The position numbers were made by a program, and so were the translations under genes. From Candidatus Thiosymbion ectosymbiont of Robbea hypermnestra (GTDB lineage: Bacteria > Pseudomonadota > Gammaproteobacteria > Chromatiales > Chromatiaceae): a DNA stretch of 8,798 nucleotides. Of this stretch, positions 1 through 6,629 are shown one piece after another. Positions within the stretch are counted from its first letter, which is position 1. Each line of letters opens with the position of its first letter. Where the stretch lies: positions 1-8,798 of the forward strand of contig JAIZWN010000769.1 in NCBI GenBank assembly GCA_020443945.1. The letters run 5' to 3'. The notes under the pieces are model-generated. The model saw only the letters and a list, made by a program, of their open reading frames with translations. It was not told where the DNA came from and made no database searches.

Positions 1-78
1 GGCAAAAGCCGAGGGCTCTGAGCCATGATTGGGCCGCTGGGCAGCCCATCACCACTCAACACTCTACCACTACCCCCG

Positions 79-3000
79 ATGCCCCGTCTGTTGAAAGCCA
101 TTGTCTCCCGCGCCGTGCGTCTGGGCCTGCTCGGGGTTCTCGCGGCCGGTCTGCTGGTCGGGGTGCTCCGTCTTGCCTTGCCGTTCGCGGATTTGTTCCG
201 GCCCGAGCTGGAGGCCATGCTGGCGGAGTCTCTGGGCCTGGAGGTTCGGGTCGGGCGTCTGGAGGCGAACCTGGCGGGCCTGAGGCCGCGACTCGGGCTC
301 CGGGACGTGGCGCTCCTGGACCCGGTGAGCGGTGGCTCCCGGTTCGGCTGCGGGCAGCTGTGGGTCGAGTTGGCTCCCCTCGCCAGCCTGTGGGCGCTGG
401 CCCCCCGCGTCGAGTCCGTGACCCTGATGGGCGCGCGGCTGGTTGTCAGGCGGTTGCCTACCGGCGAGATCCTGGTCACCGGGTTGGAGGGGCTGACCGG
501 CCATGACCCGGAGGCGCTGGGGTTTTTCCTGGGCCATGGTCGCTTCCAGTTGGCGGACAGCGAGCTGTTCTGGATCGATGAGCAAACCGGGGCGGTGCCG
601 CTGCATTTGTCCGGGGTGCGGGTTCGGTTCGAGAATCGGGGGGAGGGGCACCGGATCGGTGTCTTTGCCGAGGAGCTCGACGGCCGGCCCGTCCGGCTGC
701 GGTTGGTGGGGGAGGTGCGCGGCGCGCCGGCCAGGCCGACGGAGTGGCGCGGCGGGCTTTATCTCCACTGGCGGGGCCCAGACCTGGGCCGGGCGCTTGC
801 GGGATGGTTGCCCGCGGGGCTGCATTTGGGAAGCGAGGCGGTCGCGCTCGAGAGCTGGAGCCGGCTGGAGGCCGGGCGTATCGACCGCTCGCTGAACCGT
901 ATCGAGGTCGCGGGGCTGCGCCTGGGGGATGGGTCCGCGACGGAGGCGACAGAGGCGGCGGAGGCGGCCCCCTGGCGCCTGGAGCGCCTGACCGGGCTGC
1001 TGCGCTGGCGGCGGGTCGGCACGGGCTGGCAATTCATGGGCCGGGAGCTGGCGCTGACCCGTGACGGGGTCCGGCGCCCGGTTTCGGACCTGGGGGTCCG
1101 CCTGGCCAGGGCCGGCGACGGGGGTTGGGTGCTTACGGGGGGAAGCCGGGTCCTCGATCTGGCCGATGTCCGGGACCTGCTCACGCGGCTGCCGTGGTTG
1201 CCGCCCGAGGTACGTCACCGACTGGCCGCGGCCCGTCCCGGCGGGGAACTGAGTGATCCGCGGTTCCGCTTTGCGCACCGGCCGGGGCTGCCTCCGCGCT
1301 GGGCCGTTTCCGGTCGGGTCGAGGACCTGAGCCTGGACGCCCAGGGGGATTTCCCCGGCATCCGGGGGCTCACCGCCGGGCTGGCGGCCAACGAGCGCAC
1401 GGGTCGGCTGGTCCTGGCGGACGATGACCTGGTCCTGAACCTGCCCCGTCTGTTCCCGCATCCGCTCGGCCTGAATCGGGCGGCCGGGACGATTCGCTGG
1501 CAACGGGAAGACGACGGGGCACTGCGGATCGGGGCCGAGGAGGTTTGGGTCGGCAACGCCGACATCACGACCCGTTCCCGTTTCTCTCTGGTCCTTCCCG
1601 CGGCCGGTGGGAGCCCCTTTCTCGACCTCCACACGGAATTCCGCGAGCTTGAGGTCGCGCGGATCTCCGACTATCTCCCCTCGCGGCGGCTCAAGAAGAA
1701 GCTGGTCGCCTGGCTCGAACGCGCCCCGGTCGGCGGCCAAATCCCCGCCGGGGCCCTGCTGTTCCGGGGCGCCCTGGCGGATTTTCCCTTCGACGAACAG
1801 CAGGGCCGCTTCGAGGTTCTGTTTTCCGTACAGGATGGCATCCTGGCCTTCCATCCCGAGTGGCCCCGCGTCGAGGCGCTCGCCGGCGAGATACGCTTCG
1901 AGAATCGGGGATTGCAGGCCTCCGTTACCCAGGGGCGGTTTCTGGACAGCGACCTGGTCACGGTCTCCCTGGGTGTCCCCGATCTGGGCCGGGCCGTCGC
2001 CGTGGAGATCCAGGGTCGGGCCGAGGGCCCGTTCGCCGACGTCCTCCGGGTGTTGGGCGAGACGCCCCTGCGCAAGCGGTTCGGCGCCCTCGCGCGGGCC
2101 CTCGAGACGCAAGGCAAGGCGCGCCTGGCGCTGGACCTGTCGATCCCGCTACGCCACCGGGGACGTAAAGGCCCGCTACGGCTGACCGGGAAGCTGAGCT
2201 GGCCCGCTCCCGACGCGGCGGTCCTCACCCTTGTGGAGCAGAGGCTCGAGCTCACCCACCTGGCCGGCCAGCTGCGCTTTACCGAGCGGACCCTGAAGGC
2301 AAAATCCCTCAAGGCCAGGCTGTGGGGGGTGCCCATCGACCTTCGCCTGGCGACCCGCAGGTCCGGGAAGCAGCCCACCGCAACCGCCCGGCTCCGGGCC
2401 GAGGGGCGCTTTCCGACCGCCGTCCTGGCGCGGCAATTTCCATCCCGGCTGTGGCAGCCGCTCCAAGGGCGGACCCCCTTGGCACTGGACCTCGAGTTTA
2501 CCGAGGCGAACCTCGGCCGCTCCCTGCCGCCGCTGGATTTCACCCTGTCGTCCGACCTGGCCGGCCTGGCCCTCCGGCTGCCGGCCCCCCTGGGCAAATC
2601 CGCCGCCGAGACCCGACGGCTCCGCCTCTCCGGGCGCCTGGTCCCGGACCAACCCTTGGCGCTCCAGGGCGCCTATGGCGATCTCGGCATCCGTCTGGGA
2701 TGGGACCGGGAGCGCGACGGCGAGCACCGGCTCGCCCGTGGAATCTTCACCCTGGGTGGTCCCCCGCAGCCCCACCCCGAGCCTCCGGGCTTCCATCTGA
2801 CAGGCGCCGTCGCCGATCTGGACCTGGCGCCATGGCTCGCCTGGTGGGCGAACCGGAAACCACCCGGCAACGGCGATCCGGCAGAGAGTATCGGCCTGCA
2901 TGCGGCGCGGCTGCGGATCGGGCGGCTGCGGCTGGCCGGCACCGCCCTCCATGAGGTCGACCTGGCCCTCGACCACCGGCAGGACCACTGGCAGGCGAAG

Positions 3001-4053
3001 CTCCAGGCCCGGGAGCTTGCGGGTAAGGCCACCCTGCCCCATCGTCCCCGCCGTGAACCCCTCCGGGTCCGGCTGGCGCGGCTGGATCTCAAGGGGATGC
3101 TCGGCCCAAACCACCGGGATGGCGGCAAAACGCCTACCCCCGAGCCCCCTGCCGACCCGCGCCGCGCCCACACCCTGGACCTGCGCATCGAACAGCTCCG
3201 GTGGGGCAAAAACCCCTTAGGAAGCCTGACCCTGCGTTCACAGGCGGTACCGGGTGGCCTGAAATTCACCACCCTCGCGCTCACCGGCGCGCACCTGTCG
3301 CTCACCGGCAAAGGCCGCTGGCGGTGGGCGAACGCCGGCCCCCGCTCCGCCTTCTCCCTCACCGCGCAGGGCCGTGACCTGGGCCGATTCCTGCGCAGCC
3401 TCGAGCTCGAGAGCCTCTTCCAGGAGGCGCCGGGCACATTGAGCCTGGACCTGAGCTGGCCCGGCGCGCCGGGCCGATTCGCGGCGGCGGAGCTACAAGG
3501 ACGGATCCGGATCGACCTGGGGGCCGGCAGGCTGTTGGACGTCGAACCCGGCGTCGGGAGAATCCTGGGCCTGCTCAACCTCGGCGTCCTGCGGCGACGC
3601 CTGGCCCTGGACTTCAACGACCTGTTCGTCCGTGGCTTCGACTTCGAGCGGATCGCCGGACGGATCCAGATCCACAAGGGAGTAGCCACCATCGAGGAGC
3701 TCCTCATCGAAGGACCCTCCGCCGACCTCGGCATCACCGGGAACGCGCACCTGGTCACACGGGAGCTCGACCAGATCGTGACCGTCACCCCACACCTGGG
3801 CGCCAGCGTAGCCGTTGCCGGCGCCGTGGCGGGAGGCCCCCTGGTCGGCGCGGCCGTCTTCGCGGTCGACAAGGTATCCGGCGGGGCGATCGACAGGCTG
3901 GGCCGCCACCAGTACCACCTCAGCGGACCCTGGACCAGGCCCCGGATCCAGCGCGGATCACGACCGGACAAGACCTCCGCCACGGACCCCGGAGCCGAAT
4001 CCCCAACCTCCCGGGAAGATACAACCGAAAATCTCTTCCTGGAGGGAAACTGA
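79..4053 (+). CDS. yhdP: YhdP family AsmA-like envelope protein
   Basis: This is a full-length YhdP-family protein of 1324 residues (E. coli YhdP is about 1266). YhdP is an inner-membrane-anchored AsmA-like protein with a long periplasmic beta-groove that helps move phospholipids to the outer membrane. The N-terminus (MPRLLKAIVSRAVRLG then a hydrophobic stretch, residues about 12-35) is a single membrane anchor. It is followed by the family's LRLALPF...RPELEAMLAE segment. The C-terminus carries the family signature: LDVEPGVGRILGLLNLG (from about residue 1154), DLFVRGFDFERIAG, IEGPSADLGITG and a Gly/Ala-rich AVAGAVAGGPLVGAAVF segment, then a polar tail of about 35 residues. I chose ATG 79 because the anchor begins there. 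An in-frame ATG at 25, with GAGGG nine bases upstream, would add an 18-residue Pro/Ser-rich leader not typical of the family. YhdP often follows rng and precedes tldD; here smpB follows. Confidence 0.93.
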   Translation: MPRLLKAIVSRAVRLGLLGVLAAGLLVGVLRLALPFADLFRPELEAMLAESLGLEVRVGRLEANLAGLRPRLGLRDVALLDPVSGGSRFGCGQLWVELAPLASLWALAPRVESVTLMGARLVVRRLPTGEILVTGLEGLTGHDPEALGFFLGHGRFQLADSELFWIDEQTGAVPLHLSGVRVRFENRGEGHRIGVFAEELDGRPVRLRLVGEVRGAPARPTEWRGGLYLHWRGPDLGRALAGWLPAGLHLGSEAVALESWSRLEAGRIDRSLNRIEVAGLRLGDGSATEATEAAEAAPWRLERLTGLLRWRRVGTGWQFMGRELALTRDGVRRPVSDLGVRLARAGDGGWVLTGGSRVLDLADVRDLLTRLPWLPPEVRHRLAAARPGGELSDPRFRFAHRPGLPPRWAVSGRVEDLSLDAQGDFPGIRGLTAGLAANERTGRLVLADDDLVLNLPRLFPHPLGLNRAAGTIRWQREDDGALRIGAEEVWVGNADITTRSRFSLVLPAAGGSPFLDLHTEFRELEVARISDYLPSRRLKKKLVAWLERAPVGGQIPAGALLFRGALADFPFDEQQGRFEVLFSVQDGILAFHPEWPRVEALAGEIRFENRGLQASVTQGRFLDSDLVTVSLGVPDLGRAVAVEIQGRAEGPFADVLRVLGETPLRKRFGALARALETQGKARLALDLSIPLRHRGRKGPLRLTGKLSWPAPDAAVLTLVEQRLELTHLAGQLRFTERTLKAKSLKARLWGVPIDLRLATRRSGKQPTATARLRAEGRFPTAVLARQFPSRLWQPLQGRTPLALDLEFTEANLGRSLPPLDFTLSSDLAGLALRLPAPLGKSAAETRRLRLSGRLVPDQPLALQGAYGDLGIRLGWDRERDGEHRLARGIFTLGGPPQPHPEPPGFHLTGAVADLDLAPWLAWWANRKPPGNGDPAESIGLHAARLRIGRLRLAGTALHEVDLALDHRQDHWQAKLQARELAGKATLPHRPRREPLRVRLARLDLKGMLGPNHRDGGKTPTPEPPADPRRAHTLDLRIEQLRWGKNPLGSLTLRSQAVPGGLKFTTLALTGAHLSLTGKGRWRWANAGPRSAFSLTAQGRDLGRFLRSLELESLFQEAPGTLSLDLSWPGAPGRFAAAELQGRIRIDLGAGRLLDVEPGVGRILGLLNLGVLRRRLALDFNDLFVRGFDFERIAGRIQIHKGVATIEELLIEGPSADLGITGNAHLVTRELDQIVTVTPHLGASVAVAGAVAGGPLVGAAVFAVDKVSGGAIDRLGRHQYHLSGPWTRPRIQRGSRPDKTSATDPGAESPTSREDTTENLFLEGN
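937..969 (+). repeat. 9-bp in-frame tandem repeat within yhdP
   Basis: About 3.7 imperfect copies of the 9-mer GCGACGGAG (GCGACGGAG, GCGACAGAG, GCGGCGGAG, GCGGCC) encode an Ala/Thr/Glu-rich patch, ATEATEAAEAA, at residues about 287-297. Because the unit is a multiple of three, changes in copy number would keep the reading frame and alter only a short, probably exposed loop of the periplasmic domain. Confidence 0.7.
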
Positions 4054-4080
4054 CCGAATCACTCGGTAGCCCTCCTGGAA
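4036..4080 (+). repeat. nested inverted repeat across the yhdP stop codon
   Basis: The outer arms are TTCCTGGAGGG (4036-4046) and CCCTCCTGGAA (4070-4080): ten pairs with one central T-T mismatch. Inside them is a second perfect 5-bp stem, ACCGA (4053-4057) with TCGGT (4063-4067). The yhdP stop (4051-4053) sits between the two stems. No T-run follows on the + strand, so it is not a standard + strand intrinsic terminator. On the - strand the left end runs into a short GATTTT stretch. It may be a mRNA 3'-end stabiliser, a factor-assisted terminator or an operator; the role is inference. Confidence 0.55.
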
Positions 4081-4131
4081 TAACCGCGGCGGGACGAGCC
4101 GCCGAACCAAAGTCTGGGTTACACTCTCGAA

Positions 4132-4608
4132 ATGGCAAAGACGAAGCAACTCAAACGCGGCGGCCCCACCATCGCGCTCAACAAAAAGGCCGGCCACGAT
4201 TATCATATCGAGCAGCGCTACGAGACCGGTCTCGCCCTGGAGGGCTGGGAGGTCAAAAGCCTGCGTGCCGGGCGCGCCCAGCTCAGGGAAAGCTATGTCA
4301 AAATCCTGCATGGCGAGGCATTCCTGCTCGGCGCCCATATCTCGCCGCTCCCCACGGCCTCGACCCATGTCACGCCCGATCCCACGCGCACCCGCAAGCT
4401 GCTGCTCAAGCGCGCCGAGCTCAACCGTCTGATCGGGCTGACCGAGCGCGCCGGCTATACCCTGGTGCCCATCGCCCTGTACTGGAAACGCGGCCGGGCC
4501 AAGCTGGAAATCGGGTTGGCCAAGGGCAAAAAGCTCCATGACAAACGGGCGACGGAAAAGGACCGGGATTGGCAGCGGGAGAAGGAGCGGCTGTTCAAGC
4601 ACCGTTGA
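4132..4608 (+). CDS. smpB: SsrA-binding protein SmpB
   Basis: SmpB binds tmRNA (SsrA) and delivers it to stalled ribosomes for trans-translation. The 158-residue protein has normal family length and is conserved throughout: [11 protein letters not shown] (about residues 17-27), [42 protein letters not shown], and the C-terminal block [18 protein letters not shown] with [21 protein letters not shown]. The final basic tail is the part that enters the mRNA channel in the family. The ATG has no clear Shine-Dalgarno sequence. A -10-like TACACT (4120-4125) lies only six bases before the start, so a leaderless or near-leaderless transcript is possible, as is read-through from yhdP 78 bases upstream. 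The tmRNA gene is not in this window. Confidence 0.97.
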   Translation: MAKTKQLKRGGPTIALNKKAGHDYHIEQRYETGLALEGWEVKSLRAGRAQLRESYVKILHGEAFLLGAHISPLPTASTHVTPDPTRTRKLLLKRAELNRLIGLTERAGYTLVPIALYWKRGRAKLEIGLAKGKKLHDKRATEKDRDWQREKERLFKHR

Positions 4609-4746
4609 ATCGCCCGGCGGAGCAAGCGCGTATCGATTTGTGCGTGATCGGGGTACCGAATGCCCGATCGGAGCAATACCCCATCGAGCCGACACCGATG
4701 ATTTCCACGGCCGAACCTACACTCCGCGGTTACCAGCGAGGTTGAG
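4609..4746 (+). promoter_or_regulatory. structured leader region between smpB and rnfD
   Basis: This non-coding stretch contains a perfect 7-bp inverted repeat, GATCGGG (4646-4652) with CCCGATC (4663-4669). The same G-run can instead pair as GGGGTA (4650-4655) with TACCCC (4677-4682). A further 5-bp stem is CATCG (4682-4686) with CGATG (4696-4700). None is followed by a T-run. A -10-like TACACT (4718-4723) and GAGG (4738-4741), five bases before the TTG start of rnfD, complete the region. It probably holds the end of the smpB transcript and the promoter/leader of rnfD. No known riboswitch was recognised. Confidence 0.35.
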
Positions 4747-5760
4747 TTGAAACCCAAGGACCCCAGGCTGCTGGTCCGCCCGGCGCCCCTGCTCAAGCAA
4801 CCCCTGACCACCACCAAGGCCATGGGCGACGTGGTGCTGGCCCTGCTGCCGGCGACCCTGGCCGGGATCTGGTTCTTCGGCCTGGGCGCCCTGCTGATCG
4901 TGGGCGCCGCCATTGCCGGTTCCCTGCTGACCGAGTGGCTCTTCTCCCCGGCCGACCAGCGCCGGACCAGGCTGCTCGACGGCAGCGGCCTGACCACCGG
5001 TCTCCTGCTCGGCCTCAGCCTGCCGCCGGGGCTGCCCCTGTGGATGGCCTTCCTCGGCGGGGTGGTCGGCATCGGCCTGGGCAAGCTGATCTGGGGCGGC
5101 CTGGGCTACAACCTGTTCAACCCGGCCCTGGTGGGACGGGCCTTTCTGCTCGCCACCTTCCCCGTGGCCATGACCACCTGGAACGCCCATACCGGGGACT
5201 TCTTCGACGTCTCGCCCTCCATCCTCGCCCTCCCTTTCCTGCAGGCGACCTATGACGGCCTGAGCGCGGCCACCCCCCTGGGAACCCTGAAATTCGAGGG
5301 CCAGCCGACCCCCCTGTGGGACCTGGTGAGCGGCAACACCAGTGGCTGCATCGGCGAAACCAGCGGCCTGCTGCTGCTCCTCGGCGGCGTCTACCTGCTG
5401 CTGCGCCGGGACCTGGACTGGCGGATTCCGGCGAGCATCCTGCTCGCGGTCGCCGCCTTTTCGCTGATCCTGTTCCTGGTGGATCCGACCGGCTACCCGG
5501 ACCCCCTGTTCTCCCTGTTCTCCGGCGGCCTGCTGCTCGGGGCCATCTATATGGCCACCGACCCGGTCACCTCCCCCATCACCCCCAGGGGGGCCTGGAT
5601 ATTCGGGGTGGGCGTGGGACTGCTGGTAGTCCTGATCCGGGTGTTCGGCGGCTTTCCCGAGGGGGTCATGTACGCCATCCTGCTGATGAACGCCGCCACG
5701 CCCCTCATCGACCGCTATACCCAACCCCGGGTCTTCGGCAAGGGGATCAAGACCCCATGA
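4747..5760 (+). CDS. rnfD: Rnf electron transport complex subunit RnfD
   Basis: RnfD is an inner-membrane subunit of the Rnf complex, which couples electron flow between ferredoxin and NAD(H) to ion movement and carries covalently bound FMN. The 337-residue product begins with RLLVRPAPLLKQPLTTTKAMGDV, matching the cytoplasmic N-terminus of RnfD/NqrB. It then has about ten hydrophobic segments (for example residues 28-60, 83-115, 124-143, 205-220, 228-245, 255-270, 283-300, 306-320). Family landmarks include GYNLFNPALVGRAFL (about 120-134), the flavin attachment region DGLSAATPLG with Thr176 as the likely FMN-linked residue, IYMATDPVTSPITPRG (267-282) and the C-terminal GGFPEGVMYAILLMNAATPLID. 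The start is TTG, preceded by GAGG at five bases. It overlaps rnfG by four bases. Unusually, rnfA, rnfB and rnfC are not upstream; smpB is. Confidence 0.95.
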   Translation: MKPKDPRLLVRPAPLLKQPLTTTKAMGDVVLALLPATLAGIWFFGLGALLIVGAAIAGSLLTEWLFSPADQRRTRLLDGSGLTTGLLLGLSLPPGLPLWMAFLGGVVGIGLGKLIWGGLGYNLFNPALVGRAFLLATFPVAMTTWNAHTGDFFDVSPSILALPFLQATYDGLSAATPLGTLKFEGQPTPLWDLVSGNTSGCIGETSGLLLLLGGVYLLLRRDLDWRIPASILLAVAAFSLILFLVDPTGYPDPLFSLFSGGLLLGAIYMATDPVTSPITPRGAWIFGVGVGLLVVLIRVFGGFPEGVMYAILLMNAATPLIDRYTQPRVFGKGIKTP

Positions 5761-6437
5761 ACCACCCCGACCAACCACTCCGGGAGCCCGGCTCCGCCCG
5801 GCTGATCGCGACCCTGGGGCTGGCGGGCCTGCTCTCCGGGCTCCTCATCGTCTTCGTCTTCGAGGCCACCCTGCCGACCATCACCGCCTACCAGGCCAAG
5901 GTCCTGCGCCAGGCGGTATTCAAGGTATTGCCCGGCACCGTCCGCATGCAGCGCCTGGTCTTTCAGGACGGGCGGCTGCTGGTCAAGGAAGAGGAAGAAC
6001 AGGACGAAGAGGCCCTGTTCGGCGGCTATGACGCCCAAGGCCGCCTCCTGGGCTACGCCATCCCCGGCGCGGGCCCCGGCTTTCAGGACACCATCCGCCT
6101 CCTATACGGCTACCTGCCCGCCGAACACAAAGTAGTCGGCATGGAAATCCTGGAAAGCCGCGAGACCCCGGGCCTGGGGGACAAGATCTACAAGGACCTC
6201 GACTTCGTCGCCGACTTCCGGGCCCTGGACGTGGAACCGCAAATCCTGGCCGTCAAGCAGGGCACCAAAACCGCGGCCAACCAGGTCAACGCCATCACGG
6301 GCGCGACCATTTCCTCCAAGGCGGTAGTCCGCATCATCAACCAGGGCAACGCCCGCTGGCTCGCGCGCCTGCCGGCGCCCGCGGACGCACCACCACTGAA
6401 AGACCAGCGCCCAACCAACACACCTGGGCGCATCTGA
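5757..6437 (+). CDS. rnfG: Rnf electron transport complex subunit RnfG
   Basis: RnfG is the other covalent-flavoprotein subunit of Rnf: one N-terminal membrane helix and an FMN-binding domain facing the periplasm. This 226-residue product has a helix at about residues 15-36. It carries the conserved block ESRETPGLGDKI (133-144) and the flavinylation motif TGATISS (181-187), in which Thr184 is the expected FMN-linked residue (attachment is normally made by ApbE). An acidic insert, KEEEEQDEEALF (77-88), lies between helix and domain. The ATG overlaps the rnfD stop as ATGA, showing translational coupling; AAGGGG (5740-5745) lies 11 bases upstream. The frame is open further upstream through rnfD, but family length and the helix fix this start. 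rnfE, which normally follows, is absent. Confidence 0.95.
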   Translation: MNHPDQPLREPGSARLIATLGLAGLLSGLLIVFVFEATLPTITAYQAKVLRQAVFKVLPGTVRMQRLVFQDGRLLVKEEEEQDEEALFGGYDAQGRLLGYAIPGAGPGFQDTIRLLYGYLPAEHKVVGMEILESRETPGLGDKIYKDLDFVADFRALDVEPQILAVKQGTKTAANQVNAITGATISSKAVVRIINQGNARWLARLPAPADAPPLKDQRPTNTPGRI

Positions 6438-6506
6438 CAGAAACATCATGCAACCAAAGACCCTGCCACGGTCATGTTGAAGGATAACTCTCCATTAGGA
6501 TTGCAA

Positions 6507-6524
6507 GACGCTGAGGACGCAGAG
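6507..6524 (+). repeat. degenerate 9-bp tandem repeat (two copies)
   Basis: GACGCTGAG (6507-6515) is followed directly by GACGCAGAG (6516-6524), with one mismatch. It lies in the composition transition after rnfG and just before the palindromic element. It resembles short dispersed G/A-rich tandem repeats often seen at intergenic junctions in proteobacterial genomes; that resemblance is from memory and was not tested. Confidence 0.5.
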
Positions 6525-6531
6525 AAAGCGA

Positions 6532-6607
6532 TTATAAGGGCACCTTGAAAAATTCAAGGTGCCCGTGCGGGGCAGGGATGCCCCGCCATTTTTCAAGGTC
6601 CCTATAA
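6532..6607 (+). repeat. 76-bp palindromic MITE/REP-like element
   Basis: The ends are inverted copies of each other: TTATAAGGGCACCTTGAAAA on the left (6532-6551, with one more A) and TTTTTCAAGGTCCCTATAA on the right (6589-6607), differing by two single-base indels. Inside the left half is a perfect 12-bp hairpin, GGGCACCTTGAA (6538-6549) with TTCAAGGTGCCC (6553-6564). To its right is a perfect 8-bp hairpin, GCGGGGCA with TGCCCCGC. The left arm can therefore fold locally or pair with the far end. No ORF is inside. The layout suits a non-autonomous repeat; whether it recurs in the genome cannot be seen here. It sits at the border between core-like and foreign DNA. Confidence 0.7.
6567..6593 (+). 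terminator. intrinsic terminator downstream of rnfG
   Basis: A perfect 8-bp G+C-rich stem, GCGGGGCA (6567-6574) with TGCCCCGC (6579-6586), closes a GGGA tetraloop and is followed by CATTTTT ending at 6593. This has the form of a rho-independent terminator on the + strand. It lies about 130 bases after the rnfG stop and 36 bases before the methyltransferase, so it should separate the rnfDG transcript from the restriction-modification genes. It is embedded in the palindromic element. Confidence 0.65.
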
Positions 6608-6629
6608 GAAGGCAGTTGGTATTTCAGCG

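Noticed and set aside
1..21. Possible last codons of an upstream gene (GKSRGL then TGA at 19-21), perhaps rng
   Set aside because: Six codons are not enough to identify or confirm a gene; rng would be the usual neighbour of yhdP, but that is expectation only.
70..2112. 680-codon open frame on the - strand opposite yhdP, with other long antisense frames at 2176-3171 and 2673-3983
   Set aside because: The translations are rich in Pro, Gln, Arg and Gly with no recognisable domains. They are the usual shadows of a G+C-rich coding sequence, and yhdP is clearly the real gene.
4609..4746. tmRNA (ssrA) gene next to smpB
   Set aside because: The gap is only 138 bases, too short for tmRNA, and no tRNA-like ends or tag reading frame are visible.
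5316..5756. N-terminal extension of the rnfG frame reaching back through rnfD
   Set aside because: The extension is Arg/Pro/Gly-rich shadow sequence. RnfG family length, its membrane helix and the ATGA overlap all place the start at 5757.
4717..5778. 353-codon - strand frame opposite rnfD
   Set aside because: It is a low-complexity Gly/Gln/Glu-rich translation exactly mirroring rnfD; rnfD matches its family across its whole length.
6448..6480. Short ATG frame just after rnfG, checked as a start or remnant of rnfE
   Set aside because: It stops after ten codons and has no resemblance to the N-terminus of RnfE.
6438..6629. CRISPR array, considered because of repeated CCTTGAA/TTCAAGG motifs
   Set aside because: The copies are inverted and unevenly spaced, with no regular repeat-spacer pattern; a palindromic element fits better.
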